Source: an uncultured bacterium
GTDB taxonomy: Bacteria; CSSED10-310; CALFER01
DNA: 64,000 nucleotides
Direction of reading: 5' to 3'
Assembly: GCA_937951895.1 (NCBI GenBank)
Contig: CALFER010000020.1
Location: forward strand, 130,805-194,804
The notes beneath the pieces were generated by a model, which saw only the letters and a list, made by a program, of their open reading frames with translations, did not search any database and was not told where the DNA came from. The translations under genes were made by a program, and so were the position numbers. Position 1 is the stretch's first letter. Each line of letters begins with the position of its first letter. Positions 16,656 to 25,895 of the stretch are shown here, piece by piece.

Positions 16656-17382
16656 CGCGGCTGTAAGGATTCCGATATTCGTGTGAGCGGTAATGGGCCG
16701 CCTCGCGCGGGTGGACGCCCGCGGACGACACTTTGATCGGCTGAAAGAAACCGCTCCCGAAACTCTCGGTGTGCACACCCTTGAGCTGGTCGGCGGCAAT
16801 GTGGAAGAGCCGGCGTTCGGACGGCGTCAGCGGTTCGGTCACGACCGGAACGCCATTACCCATGACCTCGTTCGCAATCGTCCGAACCATCTGTTCGAGC
16901 TGATTGTGTCGGCGCGACCGATATTCATCGGAATCGACGGTGACCGACACGATGTCCTGCGATTGTTTGTTGACCATGCGATTGACGAGATGCTGGAGGG
17001 CGTCGAGGTTCTGGCCGCGGTGTCCGATGACGAGACCCGGTTCGGCGCCGGTGATTTCGAGATAGATAGCGCCGTGCCGGATAGTGGTCGCGATCCGGCC
17101 GCTCAGGCCCATCCGGAGCATGACTCCCCTCAGAAACTCGCTGGCGGCATACGCCTTTGAAATGAGAGGATCGACGATGATTTCGATGCGCGGTTCATCG
17201 GTTTCGGGATCCGGTCCGAGAATATCCTCGGGATACTCGTCTCCGCCGAACTCGTCGTATGCGCCATCGAGATCCTCGGCTTCGGCATGCAATTCCTCCT
17301 CATCCGCCGAATATTCCTCAAACTCTTCAATGTTCTCTTCATCCTGGAAATATGCATTCACGTTGTGTTTTTCGTTGTCCAT
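16645..17382 (-). CDS. jag: KH-R3H RNA-binding protein Jag/KhpB
   Basis: 245 residues. The KH domain carries the GxxG loop in GLVIGHRGQNLDALQHLVN and the R3H domain is LTPSERRLFHIAADQLKGVHTES. The usual Jag-N domain is replaced by a very acidic stretch of about 60 residues (EENIEEFEEYSADEEELHAEAED-type composition). Jag/KhpB is encoded beside yidC in many bacteria and binds RNA; its role in Gram-negatives is unclear. Located between yidC and mnmE as expected. Confidence 0.9.
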   Translation of the reverse strand: MDNEKHNVNAYFQDEENIEEFEEYSADEEELHAEAEDLDGAYDEFGGDEYPEDILGPDPETDEPRIEIIVDPLISKAYAASEFLRGVMLRMGLSGRIATTIRHGAIYLEITGAEPGLVIGHRGQNLDALQHLVNRMVNKQSQDIVSVTVDSDEYRSRRHNQLEQMVRTIANEVMGNGVPVVTEPLTPSERRLFHIAADQLKGVHTESFGSGFFQPIKVSSAGVHPREAAHYRSHEYRNPYSRDDH

Positions 17383-17405
17383 TTCTCAACTCCGCTATCG
17401 TCAAA

Positions 17406-19127
17406 TCAATTCTCTTTATTATCCGTGTCCGCTTTGGAGGCCAGTTTCTTCAGCACCCGCGCCTTGACCTTTGGAGCGGCCTCATCATCGGATTTTTTCG
17501 GATTCATGAAATACTGCTGGGCGATCGTCAGAAGATTGTTCACGAGCCAGTACAGGACCAGACCGGACGGGGCGGACATGAACATCACGGTAAAGATGAT
17601 CGGCATCAGCATCATCATGCGCGCCTGCGTCGGATCTCCCGATGAGGGGGTCATCTTCTGCTGCACCAGCATCGAGACGCCCATGATGATCACGAGCGGG
17701 ATATCGCGCTGCGCGAGATCGCCGACCCAGAGAAACGAAGCGCCGCGCATTTCGAACGAGGCGATGAGCACCTGGTAGAGCGCAATGAAGACGGGGATCT
17801 GGATCAGCATGGGCAGACAGCCGCTCATCGGGTTGACGCCGTGCTTGCGATACAATTGAGACAGTTCGGTCTGGAGCTTCTGAGGTTCCTTGCGGTAGCG
17901 CGCCTGCAAGTCCTTGACCTGCGGCTGGATCTCCTGCATCTTCTTCATCGACTTCATCGAGATCTGCGACAGAGGCCACAGGATGATCTTGATGGCGATC
18001 GTGAGAATGATGATGGCGAGACCGTAGTTCCTGACATATTTCACGGTCGACACGAGCACATAGTAGAATGCCTTGCCGAGCCACGTGATCCAGCCGAAAT
18101 CGATGATCTGTTCGATGCCGACATTCAGAGCCTTCAGTTGTTCATACTTTTTGGGTCCGACGACGATCGCGGCGGCCGCCCGCACTTTTTCTCCCGGAGA
18201 AATCGTTCCGGGACGGCTCTGAAGCCCCAACGTCCCCGCTGTCGGCTTCGTGCCGTTCTCGGGATACACGGTCGGTTCGAAAAATGCCCGATTGGTCTCC
18301 AGGACCGGCACCATCCCCACAAAAAAGTAATTCTCGATGAACGCCACCCACTGGACCGGTTCGGGATACAGCCATCTCGACGCGAATTTGCTCGCTTTCG
18401 GCTGATCGCGTTTCCCGTTGATCATCAGCATCGGGCCGCTGCGGACATAACTCGATTTGCCATTCTCCATCGCATTGGAAAGCAGCTTGTCGGGCAACAG
18501 GAGCGAGATTGTGCCGTCAAGCGCGGCCGGGCCGATGTTGCGCGTGACCACCTCGAAGTCCACCAGCATCAGTTTCTGATAGAACGTGTATGTTTTGGTG
18601 ATTTCAAGACCGGCGTCGGTGATCAGTTGAAACGAAACGGTCTGCTTCGGGTTGGATTCCGAGAGCGTGATCGCATCGGGAACATCCGGTGCCGTGAACA
18701 GTCGAGCGGCGCAGGACATATCGTCACCGACCTGGATGTCACCGATCGAGTATTTGCCCGGTTCTTCAGGGATCATGTTGATGTCGTGTCCCTGTTTATC
18801 GCGGTATCCGTTGAGTCTCCAGCTGGTGACGCGGGCGCCTCTCGTCGAGAGTCGGGCGGTGAATTCGTCCGTGATGATCTCGATCGTGCGCTCCGGCAGC
18901 TCCTGCGGCGTTGCGATCACGGGAGACAGTTCCGCCGGGACAGTCTGTCCGGTGGCGGGAGGAGGATCAGCGGGCTGAGACGCTGTTGTTTCCGGCGTTG
19001 TTGCGGCGGATTCGGTCTGGGCTGGCTGAGCGGGGCGAGGAGCCGGCTTCGGAGGCGGGAAGGCGATGTTCCACAGGATCAGAACGGCCAGAGAGAGAAC
19101 AACCGCCAGGAGAGTACGTTTTTCCAT
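17406..19127 (-). CDS. yidC: Membrane protein insertase YidC
   Basis: 573 residues. An N-terminal membrane anchor (LLAVVLSLAVLILWNIAFP) is followed by a Pro/Thr/Ala linker and a large periplasmic domain as in diderm YidC (EIITDEFTARLSTRGARVTSW, FASRWLYPEPVQWVAFIENYFF). The insertase core follows: VRNYGLAIIILTIAIKIILW, a cytoplasmic hairpin MKKMQEIQPQVKDLQARY, GCLPMLIQIPVFIALYQVL, and the last helices near SGLVLYWLVNNLLTIAQQY. It ends in a basic tail. The ATG at 19127 has AGGA about 10 bases upstream; a TTG at 19136 is possible. Part of the rpmH-mnmE operon. Confidence 0.96.
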   Translation of the reverse strand: MEKRTLLAVVLSLAVLILWNIAFPPPKPAPRPAQPAQTESAATTPETTASQPADPPPATGQTVPAELSPVIATPQELPERTIEIITDEFTARLSTRGARVTSWRLNGYRDKQGHDINMIPEEPGKYSIGDIQVGDDMSCAARLFTAPDVPDAITLSESNPKQTVSFQLITDAGLEITKTYTFYQKLMLVDFEVVTRNIGPAALDGTISLLLPDKLLSNAMENGKSSYVRSGPMLMINGKRDQPKASKFASRWLYPEPVQWVAFIENYFFVGMVPVLETNRAFFEPTVYPENGTKPTAGTLGLQSRPGTISPGEKVRAAAAIVVGPKKYEQLKALNVGIEQIIDFGWITWLGKAFYYVLVSTVKYVRNYGLAIIILTIAIKIILWPLSQISMKSMKKMQEIQPQVKDLQARYRKEPQKLQTELSQLYRKHGVNPMSGCLPMLIQIPVFIALYQVLIASFEMRGASFLWVGDLAQRDIPLVIIMGVSMLVQQKMTPSSGDPTQARMMMLMPIIFTVMFMSAPSGLVLYWLVNNLLTIAQQYFMNPKKSDDEAAPKVKARVLKKLASKADTDNKEN

Positions 19128-19139
19128 TGTATGCAATTC

Positions 19140-19400
19140 CTATGGATGGAATGAATGTCCTTTGTTGTCCGAACGCTTTTCACGGGTGTTCCACGGAACC
19201 GGGTCGTACCCGCCGGGATTCCAGGGGTGGCACCGCAGCAAGCGTCGGAATCCGAGATAGAGTCCTTTGATGACCCCGAAACGGTGAATGGCGATTGCCA
19301 TGTAATCCGAGCAGGTCGGAGCGAATCGGCATGAGGGCGGGAGCAGAGGCGAGAGGAAGGATTTGTAGAGCCAGAGCACGTAGAGGATGAGTCGTTTCAT
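19140..19400 (-). CDS. yidD: Membrane protein insertion efficiency factor YidD
   Basis: 86 residues with the family signature YKSFLSPLLPPSCRFAPTCSDYMAIA-type core (split here: SPLLPPSCRFAPTCSDY) and GFRRLLRCHPWNPGGYDPVP. The conserved cysteines are present. An amphipathic N-terminal helix places it at the inner membrane, where it helps YidC. Its ATG at 19400 overlaps the rnpA stop by 4 bases. The longer frame to 19535 lies inside rnpA and is rejected. Confidence 0.95.
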   Translation of the reverse strand: MKRLILYVLWLYKSFLSPLLPPSCRFAPTCSDYMAIAIHRFGVIKGLYLGFRRLLRCHPWNPGGYDPVPWNTREKRSDNKGHSFHP

Positions 19401-19759
19401 GAAGCTCGGGACGGGTTGACCGGAAGCCAGCCGGCGCGCTGCCAGAGGCGTTCCAGATGCTGCCTCGTGATCCGTTCCGAATCCCCGGCCTCGGCACTGC
19501 GGACGTGGATGATGCAATCGCCGCCTGCGATACACAGAGGTCTGAGATGCCGGACGGATTCCCGGATGACGCGTCTGATCCGGTTTCGCATGACTGCGTT
19601 TCCGATCCGGCGGGTCACCGTGATTCCGAAGCGAATGTCCCGGGAATCATCTCCGAGAATAAAAACGTTGAAAAGAGGGTCTGAGAATCGTCGGCCCTTG
19701 TCGTAAACGTCCTTGTATTCCGCCGATTTGCGCAACCTGCCGATGCGGGACAGTTTCAA
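19397..19759 (-). CDS. rnpA: Ribonuclease P protein component
   Basis: 120 residues. The RnpA pattern is clear: RIGRLRKSAEYKDVYDKGRR at the N-terminus, FGITVTRRIGNAVMRNRIRR (the RNR-type RNA-binding motif) and ESVRHLRP. The protein joins RNase P RNA in tRNA 5' maturation. No ATG fits: the frame extends far upstream through rpmH, so the start is inferred to be the TTG at 19759, 11 bases after the rpmH stop, giving (M)KLSRIGRLRK. The ribosome-binding site is weak, which fits coupling to rpmH. Confidence 0.9.
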   Translation of the reverse strand: MKLSRIGRLRKSAEYKDVYDKGRRFSDPLFNVFILGDDSRDIRFGITVTRRIGNAVMRNRIRRVIRESVRHLRPLCIAGGDCIIHVRSAEAGDSERITRQHLERLWQRAGWLPVNPSRAS

Positions 19760-19770
19760 GGCATCCCGGA

Positions 19771-19905
19771 TCAGACGGTCAGGCGTTTGCGACCCCGGGC
19801 GCGACGGCGCTTGAGCACCAGACGGCCGCCGCGGGTTTTCATGCGTGCCAAAAATCCATGAGTACGTTTGCGTTTGATTTGACTCGGTTGGTATGTACGT
19901 TTCAA
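19771..19905 (-). CDS. rpmH: Large ribosomal subunit protein bL34
   Basis: 44-residue gene read directly from the minus strand. The translation begins (M)KRTYQPSQIKRKRTHGFL, continues ARMKTRGGRLVLKRRRARGR and ends KRLTV, which is canonical L34. The start is TTG at 19905, preceded by a strong AAGGAGG 8 bases away. Its frame is too short and its start too unusual to be found by simple ATG-based calling. A near-consensus promoter lies about 85 bases upstream. Heads the rpmH-rnpA-yidD-yidC-jag-mnmE operon. Confidence 0.96.
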   Translation of the reverse strand: MKRTYQPSQIKRKRTHGFLARMKTRGGRLVLKRRRARGRKRLTV

Positions 19906-19984
19906 TTGTCAGCCTCCTTGAATTCCTTTGTTTCTCGAATGCGTGCCCGGGCAATCGGAAGCGACCGGACAACGCGAGCGTAGG

Positions 19985-20013
19985 ATGATATGGGCTCGGC
20001 ATGATGATGTCAA
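19985..20013 (-). promoter_or_regulatory. Near-consensus promoter for the rpmH operon
   Basis: Minus strand: perfect TTGACA (20013-20008), 17-base spacer, TATCAT (19990-19985). It lies 80 bases before the rpmH TTG. No DnaA box (TTATCCACA-like) was seen in the 214-base gap between rpmH and the divergent gene at 20120. Confidence 0.8.
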
Positions 20014-20119
20014 GCGTGAAGATTTCAAAGGAAGGGCAGCCGGCCATGGAGAGACGCGGTGAATTGTGTTTACAAGGGATAGACACTAAAATGATGTCCC
20101 GGCTCAGGATGACGAGCGA

Positions 20120-21304
20120 ATGAACACAAAAGCCTGGGAAGAAAAACTCCGATCCGCGCTCAAAGGATACATCGAATCCGTCGGTCGGCCCGTGGTCGGG
20201 TCACACTGGTCCGGCCCCTCCTTCTCCTTCGATCTGCCGATCCGCGTCGAACCGGATGATGACCCGCGCCAGTTCCGGATCGAAACCGCTCTGCTCGATA
20301 TCGTCCGCACCGCCTTCAAGGAAGCCGCACTGCGAGCCGCCGGATTTCTGCCGGGACACGTGTACTGCTACTTCTGCCAGAACAACGACTGCCGCCACTC
20401 GACCCCACCCGCGGAAACCTCGGTCTTCTCCGGTTACCAGGCAAACGGTATCCCGGCCTGGTCCGACTTCCAGACCCTGCTCATCGAATCCGCCCACGAC
20501 CGTCTCGATACCGTGTTCCAGGATCACCCATCTCTCATTGCCGTATTCCAACGCGGACGGGACCTGAAACAAAAACTGCTGTCGGACTTCGGCAAGGCGT
20601 CCAAAACTTACGACATCCTGGGACAGGTGTCCTTCGGCAGACTGTCCATTCGCAACCGCCACGCCGGAATCGATCTCGCTCTCGCAGTCACCCTCCAGAC
20701 CGTGGAATCCCGCAGCCCGGACCGCAGTTTCCAACTCGATCTCAATGTCCTGTCGGCAACACCTCCCGGGACCAATCTTCTCGACCTGCTGATCGAGCAG
20801 GGCCACGAACGGCTCTATGAGGTGATCCTGCGGGGAAAACGTCGCATCAGGGAACTCGAAGGGCTGATCCTGAACGGGATCCGGCAGGGCAATTTGAAGG
20901 CGAGACCCGAGTTTCTCAGGGAAATTCCGGGAATCATGCAGACACTCGCACGGACGATCGAAGGAATCAGCCGCCAATCCGGACGGCGGACGCGGCATGC
21001 GAACGAACGGCTGAGGGACAACCGGCCGGTGCCGTCGGCCGTGAGCGACCTGATGGGGGCATCCGACGAGGATTTCTACGTCGATCTCAGGAAGTCCGTC
21101 ATGATCGTACGCGGTCCGCATCAGCGAGTGCATGTGTTTTCGATGGACGGGACCCACATCACCAGCCTTAAACTCAAACCGGTCGATGTCATCCGGCGCG
21201 TGCGGACCGAGCGATGGAGGAAGGCGGATCGGGATGAAATCGGGCGTTTCAATGCGGCATCCGGGCACGGTGTGAAAACAGAACCGAACCCGGATGGGTC
21301 ATGA
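20120..21304 (+). CDS. Uncharacterised protein with a Cys/His cluster
   Basis: 394 residues, family not recognised. No signal peptide or membrane segment, so cytoplasmic. The most conspicuous feature is a compact cluster C-x2-C-x4-C-x-H in YCYFCQNNDCRHSTPP (about residues 82-97), suited to metal or Fe-S binding. The rest is mixed alpha/beta with a long charged helical region (about 230-300, ILRGKRRIRELEGLILNGIR) and a C-terminal segment MIVRGPHQRVHVFSMDGTHI. It starts 214 bases from rpmH on the opposite strand and ends 53 bases before the ABC ATPase start. Confidence 0.7.
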   Translation: MNTKAWEEKLRSALKGYIESVGRPVVGSHWSGPSFSFDLPIRVEPDDDPRQFRIETALLDIVRTAFKEAALRAAGFLPGHVYCYFCQNNDCRHSTPPAETSVFSGYQANGIPAWSDFQTLLIESAHDRLDTVFQDHPSLIAVFQRGRDLKQKLLSDFGKASKTYDILGQVSFGRLSIRNRHAGIDLALAVTLQTVESRSPDRSFQLDLNVLSATPPGTNLLDLLIEQGHERLYEVILRGKRRIRELEGLILNGIRQGNLKARPEFLREIPGIMQTLARTIEGISRQSGRRTRHANERLRDNRPVPSAVSDLMGASDEDFYVDLRKSVMIVRGPHQRVHVFSMDGTHITSLKLKPVDVIRRVRTERWRKADRDEIGRFNAASGHGVKTEPNPDGS

Positions 21305-21357
21305 TACGTATTAAAGGACGTTTGTCTGTTTGCTTTTTCATAGAACTGGAGAATCAC

Positions 21358-22278
21358 ATGTTGAAAATTAGCGGGTTGGTGAAGGTTTTTCCCGGACCGG
21401 TTGCGGCGCTGCAGGGCATCGATCTGGAAATCGATCACGGGATGTTCGGGCTGCTCGGACCCAACGGAGCGGGGAAAACAACCCTGATGCGCATTCTCGC
21501 CGGACTGCTCGAACCGACTTCCGGAGAAGCCGCACTGGACGGGGCGGACCTGGTCGATCGCACTCCCGAAACCCAGTCCCGGATCGGGTATCTTCCACAG
21601 GAGTTCGGTTTCTACCCGCATCTGACAGGGCAGGCCATGCTGTCCTACCTGTTGACATTGAAGGGTGTGGTTTCCGGCGCGGAGAACCGCTCTGCGAAAG
21701 ACCTGGTCCATGAACTGCTCGACCGTGTGAATCTGAGTTACGCGGCCAGACGCAAGGTGAAAACCTATTCCGGCGGCATGCGGCAGCGCCTGGGGATCGC
21801 ACAGGCAATCGCCGGAGATCCCCGATTGATCATCGCCGACGAACCGACGGCAGGGTTGGATCCCGAAGAGCGGATCCGGTTCTACAGGCTGCTGGCGGAA
21901 CTGGCCGAGACGCGGATCGTGCTTCTGAGCACACATATCGTGGAAGACGTTTCAGTGCTCTGCCCGCGATTCGCCATGATCCGGGCGGGGAAACTGGTGG
22001 CGAGAATGACGCCGAAGGATGCACGTGAGGCGTTGAACGAAAGGATATATGAGGGGTCAGTGGCTCCGGAAAAAATGCCGGAGTTCCAGAATCAGTATCG
22101 AGTCACGCAGGCCCTGCTGGTCGAGGGGAAAAACCGGGTTCGGGTGTTCTGCGGCAACGGGGATGTCCCGCCTGAGTTTCAATCCGTGCCGCCGACACTC
22201 GAGGATGCATATCTTGTGACGATGAAGCAGTTTGCAGAAACGGCGGATGCCGGGACGACGGCGGGAGATCGTTCATGA
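21358..22278 (+). CDS. ABC transporter ATP-binding protein
   Basis: 306 residues. Walker A GPNGAGKTT (about 34-42), Q-loop LPQEFGFYPH, signature YSGGMRQRLGIAQAI, Walker B LIIADEPTAGLDP and the H-loop LLSTHIVEDV are all intact, so it is an active ATPase. The C-terminal 90 residues after the ATPase are typical of ABC-2 exporters. The ATG at 21358 has GGAG upstream; the frame to 21301 is rejected for lack of a site. Its stop overlaps the permease start by 4 bases (ATGA), so the two form one transporter. Confidence 0.93.
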   Translation: MLKISGLVKVFPGPVAALQGIDLEIDHGMFGLLGPNGAGKTTLMRILAGLLEPTSGEAALDGADLVDRTPETQSRIGYLPQEFGFYPHLTGQAMLSYLLTLKGVVSGAENRSAKDLVHELLDRVNLSYAARRKVKTYSGGMRQRLGIAQAIAGDPRLIIADEPTAGLDPEERIRFYRLLAELAETRIVLLSTHIVEDVSVLCPRFAMIRAGKLVARMTPKDAREALNERIYEGSVAPEKMPEFQNQYRVTQALLVEGKNRVRVFCGNGDVPPEFQSVPPTLEDAYLVTMKQFAETADAGTTAGDRS

Positions 22279-25200
22279 ACCTCGGACGGTTTTTTCAGGT
22301 TCTGTCCCTGGAATCCCGGATACTGGCAGCACGCCCGATGGTCTGGGTGCTCATCTCGATTCTCGTGCTGCTGTCCTTCGGCATGTCCACGGGCGGTGTG
22401 ATCATTGCGTCCGGAGATTCCCAGGTCGGTGGAATGAAGGCCTACGTGACCTCCCAGTTTGCGATCGGACAGATTCTGGCCATCATCGTGTTCACGTTTT
22501 ACGCGTTTTTCATCGCGATTGCCGCGGGGATGAGCGTGATTCAGGATGATGAATACAAGATTGGCGAGATCCTGCATGCGACGGCGCTGAGGCCTTCGGA
22601 ATACATCGGCGGCAAGTTCGCCGCAAATGTTCTGGTGTTCTCCGGTGTGCTGCTCATCCATATGCTCACCTCCATTCTGTTCAATCACATCATTCCGAAT
22701 TCTGAGGCGGTCGATATCCGCGGCCCGTTCCGGATCGCGAATTATCTGCTCCCGGCGCTCTACTTCGGCATGCCGCAGATCCTGTTCGTATCCGGGATTT
22801 CGCTGTTCATGGGCGAGCGCTTCCGCAAGCCGGTGCTCGTGTTCTTCTTCCCGGTCGCCACCATGCTGTTTGCCCTGTTTTTCTTATGGGAATGGTCGCC
22901 ATCCTGGCTGCCGGTTTTCTGGAATCGCGTGCTGATGTACCTGGATCCGTCCGGATTCAGATGGCTCAATGAGATCTGGCTCAAGACGGACCGGGGTGTG
23001 CAGTTTTACAATTCCGCACCGATCGGCTGGGATCTGGTGTTCCTCCTGAACCGGTTGACTCTCGTCCTGGGCTCCTTCGGATTGCTCGGACTCACGATCC
23101 GTCATTTCTCATCGACACTCCGTGGAGTCCGGTCGCGCGTGACGATCAGGGCGAATGCCGTTCCGGAACAGCTTCTGACGCCTGTTTCGGCGACATCGCT
23201 CCGAACTCTGAACATGACGGGAGCCGTTCCCGGATTTCTGAGTTCCACGTGGAACATGTTCCGGGTCGAACTGCGGGAGATCCGCAGCCAGGCCGGACTG
23301 TACCTCTTCATCCCCCTGATCGCGCTTCAGACATTCAGTATCGGTATGTTTTCCAGTGCCGCGTTCGATTCGCGCAACATCGTGACATCGGGCTTTTTCG
23401 CTCAGAGAACGATGGGCTCCCTGACGGTTTTTCTCTGTCTGCTGCTGCTGTTCTACATCGTCGAGTCAATGCATCGTGAGACCGCCACGCGGTTCGCTCC
23501 TCTCTTTCATGCGACCCCGGTTCGGAGCTCATCCATCCTCCTCGGCAAACTCGCCGCACTCCTCACAATCGTTCTGACCGTCTTCCTGATCGTCATGCTC
23601 AGCGGAATCGCCGCCATTTTGTACGACGGAATCGCAACGATCACGTTCCTGCCGTTTTTCCTGGTCTGGGGCGTGCTTCTGATTCCGACATTCATTTTCT
23701 GGATCGCCCTGATCATGTTGATCTCGACGGTGTTCAAAAGCCGATACGCGGTCTATGCGATCGGGATCGGCGTGTTGCTCCTGAACGCCTATGTTCAGTA
23801 CAAACGATACATGAACTGGGTCTTCAACTGGAATCTCTGGGCGGTGGTGATCTGGAGCGACATGAGCGTGCTCGAAATGGATCGCCTTGCACTCATTCTC
23901 AATCGATCGCTCATTCTCGTTACGGCCATGCTTCTGTTCCGGCTTGCCGTAGCCTGTTACACGCGCTACGAAACAGACCCCGTCAGCACCCTGAACGCGT
24001 TCCGGCCGGGCTCACTGTCTCGCGGCATCCTGAGGTGGACGCCCTGGCTCGCCGCCCCGCTGACACTCGGAATCGTGCTCGGCGTCCTGGTCATGAAAGG
24101 CACCGGCGGAGGCGTCATGGACAAGAAGGCCCGGGACTACTGGCGGAAAAACGTGGCGACGTGGACGGGTTCCACGCCTCCGGATGTCACACATATCTCG
24201 CTCGATGTCTCGATTGAACCCGAGCGATCCTACTTTAAAATGAACGGCGAATATATCGTCACGAACACCCATGACGAACCGGCGCACACACTCCCGTTCA
24301 CCTCCGGGTTTCACTGGCGCAATGTGTCCTGGCGGATGAACGGTGAGAAAACCGAGCCGGAAGACTCGGCGGGATTGATGATCTTCAAGCCCGAAGCGCC
24401 CCTCGAACGCGATCAGACCGTCACGATCGGATTCGAATACGACGGGTTCTGGCCGGATGGAATCTCGAAGAACGGCGGAGGCAGCATGGAATTCATCCTG
24501 AATTCGGGCGTCGTTCTGACCAGTTTTTCACCCAGTTTCGTTCCGGTTCCGGGATACATGGAAGAAATCGGCGTCGATGAAAAAAACGAATACGATTCAA
24601 AGAAGTTTCCCGATGATTTCTTCGAAGGCCGGACGGATGTCATGATCGGAAGCAACTCACCCTTCACCACCCATATCACCATCCACGGTCCGGAGGATTT
24701 CATCTTCAACTCGGTCGGCGTTCTCGAGAGCGACACGGTGGAGAACGGACAGAGGCGAATGGTCTGGGCAAGTGATCATCCGGTGCGATTCTACAACATC
24801 GTCGGAGGGCGGCTGGTGGTTCGGAAAGGCAACGGAACGGCGCTCTACCACCATCCCACCCACACGTACAACATCGATGAAATCAGCGCTGCTCTCGATC
24901 ATTGCCGGCATTACTATTCGGAGTGGTTCGGTCCGTTCCCCTGGTCTGAACTCAAGATCACGGAGTTCCCCGGAGTGGCTTACTACGCCCAGGGATTCCC
25001 GACCAATATATCGTTCTCAGAGAAAATCGGTTTTCTGACCCAGGATACCCCCGGATCGAACTCAGCCTTTCTTGTGACCGCTCATGAAAGCGCCCATCAG
25101 TGGTGGGCGAACATCCTGACGCCGGGTAAAGGCCCCGGAGGCAACGTCATCGCGGAAGGCATGGCACAGTGCTCAACGATGATGCTGTCCGAGCAGGTTT

Positions 25201-25850
25201 TCGGAGACGCGGCCCGGCGAACCTTCGCCAGACGACTCGAAATCGAGTACAGCGACCAGCGCCAACAGGATTCCGAACGATCACTCAACCGGATCGACGG
25301 AACACGCCCCGGTGACCAGACGACCACATACAACAAAGGCGGTTGGGTGTTCTACATGCTGATCGACCTGATGGGACGGGACGCGTTCCTCGAAGGCCAG
25401 CGCGACTTCATCGAAACCTATCAGAACGGTCCGGATTATCCCGTGATCGAAGACTTCGTGAGAGTCATGCGGACGCACGCTCCGGATCCCGATGCCTTCG
25501 ACCGATACTGCAATCAATGGTTTTTCGATGTGGTCGCCCCGGAATACACGATCAGCAATCCGGCGCGAAACCCGGGCGAAACCGGAGACATCCACGTGGT
25601 AACGGCGGAAATCACCAACATCGGGACCGGAGACATGGCCGTCACGGTGGCCGCCGCGATCGGTGAACCCTACGACAAGGATTCCAAACCGATCGATGGC
25701 TATCAGGTAGCCGGCACAACGGTCAGAATTCCTCCGGGAGATGCCGTTCCGGTCAGAATCGAATGCCCGTTCGAACCGGATCGGATCGTCGTGGATCCTG
25801 ACATTCGGGTGATGCAGTTGCGGAGGAAATTCGCGGTGCACACTTTCTGA
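22275..25850 (+). CDS. ABC-2 permease fused to an M1-family metallopeptidase
   Basis: 1191 residues. Residues 1-about 610 hold two ABC-2-type permease units, each about six helices (for example MVWVLISILVLLSFGMSTGG, then FLCLLLLFYIVESMHRETATRFAPL and PWLAAPLTLGIVLGVLVM). After about 640 a soluble domain has the M1 aminopeptidase layout: a beta-domain (DVSIEPERSYFKMNGEYIV), a substrate loop FPGVAYYAQGFPTNISFSE in place of GAMEN, and the zinc site H937-E-S-A-H941-Q-W-W followed by the third ligand Glu in VIAEGMAQ, 20 residues later. Known in other bacteria as 'ABC permease/M1 aminopeptidase'. The peptidase is predicted to face the periplasm. Substrate unknown. Confidence 0.88.
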   Translation: MNLGRFFQVLSLESRILAARPMVWVLISILVLLSFGMSTGGVIIASGDSQVGGMKAYVTSQFAIGQILAIIVFTFYAFFIAIAAGMSVIQDDEYKIGEILHATALRPSEYIGGKFAANVLVFSGVLLIHMLTSILFNHIIPNSEAVDIRGPFRIANYLLPALYFGMPQILFVSGISLFMGERFRKPVLVFFFPVATMLFALFFLWEWSPSWLPVFWNRVLMYLDPSGFRWLNEIWLKTDRGVQFYNSAPIGWDLVFLLNRLTLVLGSFGLLGLTIRHFSSTLRGVRSRVTIRANAVPEQLLTPVSATSLRTLNMTGAVPGFLSSTWNMFRVELREIRSQAGLYLFIPLIALQTFSIGMFSSAAFDSRNIVTSGFFAQRTMGSLTVFLCLLLLFYIVESMHRETATRFAPLFHATPVRSSSILLGKLAALLTIVLTVFLIVMLSGIAAILYDGIATITFLPFFLVWGVLLIPTFIFWIALIMLISTVFKSRYAVYAIGIGVLLLNAYVQYKRYMNWVFNWNLWAVVIWSDMSVLEMDRLALILNRSLILVTAMLLFRLAVACYTRYETDPVSTLNAFRPGSLSRGILRWTPWLAAPLTLGIVLGVLVMKGTGGGVMDKKARDYWRKNVATWTGSTPPDVTHISLDVSIEPERSYFKMNGEYIVTNTHDEPAHTLPFTSGFHWRNVSWRMNGEKTEPEDSAGLMIFKPEAPLERDQTVTIGFEYDGFWPDGISKNGGGSMEFILNSGVVLTSFSPSFVPVPGYMEEIGVDEKNEYDSKKFPDDFFEGRTDVMIGSNSPFTTHITIHGPEDFIFNSVGVLESDTVENGQRRMVWASDHPVRFYNIVGGRLVVRKGNGTALYHHPTHTYNIDEISAALDHCRHYYSEWFGPFPWSELKITEFPGVAYYAQGFPTNISFSEKIGFLTQDTPGSNSAFLVTAHESAHQWWANILTPGKGPGGNVIAEGMAQCSTMMLSEQVFGDAARRTFARRLEIEYSDQRQQDSERSLNRIDGTRPGDQTTTYNKGGWVFYMLIDLMGRDAFLEGQRDFIETYQNGPDYPVIEDFVRVMRTHAPDPDAFDRYCNQWFFDVVAPEYTISNPARNPGETGDIHVVTAEITNIGTGDMAVTVAAAIGEPYDKDSKPIDGYQVAGTTVRIPPGDAVPVRIECPFEPDRIVVDPDIRVMQLRRKFAVHTF

Positions 25851-25895
25851 AAGCGCACCGGCAATACGGATCGATTCGACGGATACACTCGCGAT

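Noticed and set aside
19906..20119. Possible oriC between rpmH and the 20120 gene
   Set aside because: No TTATCCACA-like boxes, no dnaA and no AT-rich unwinding element were seen.
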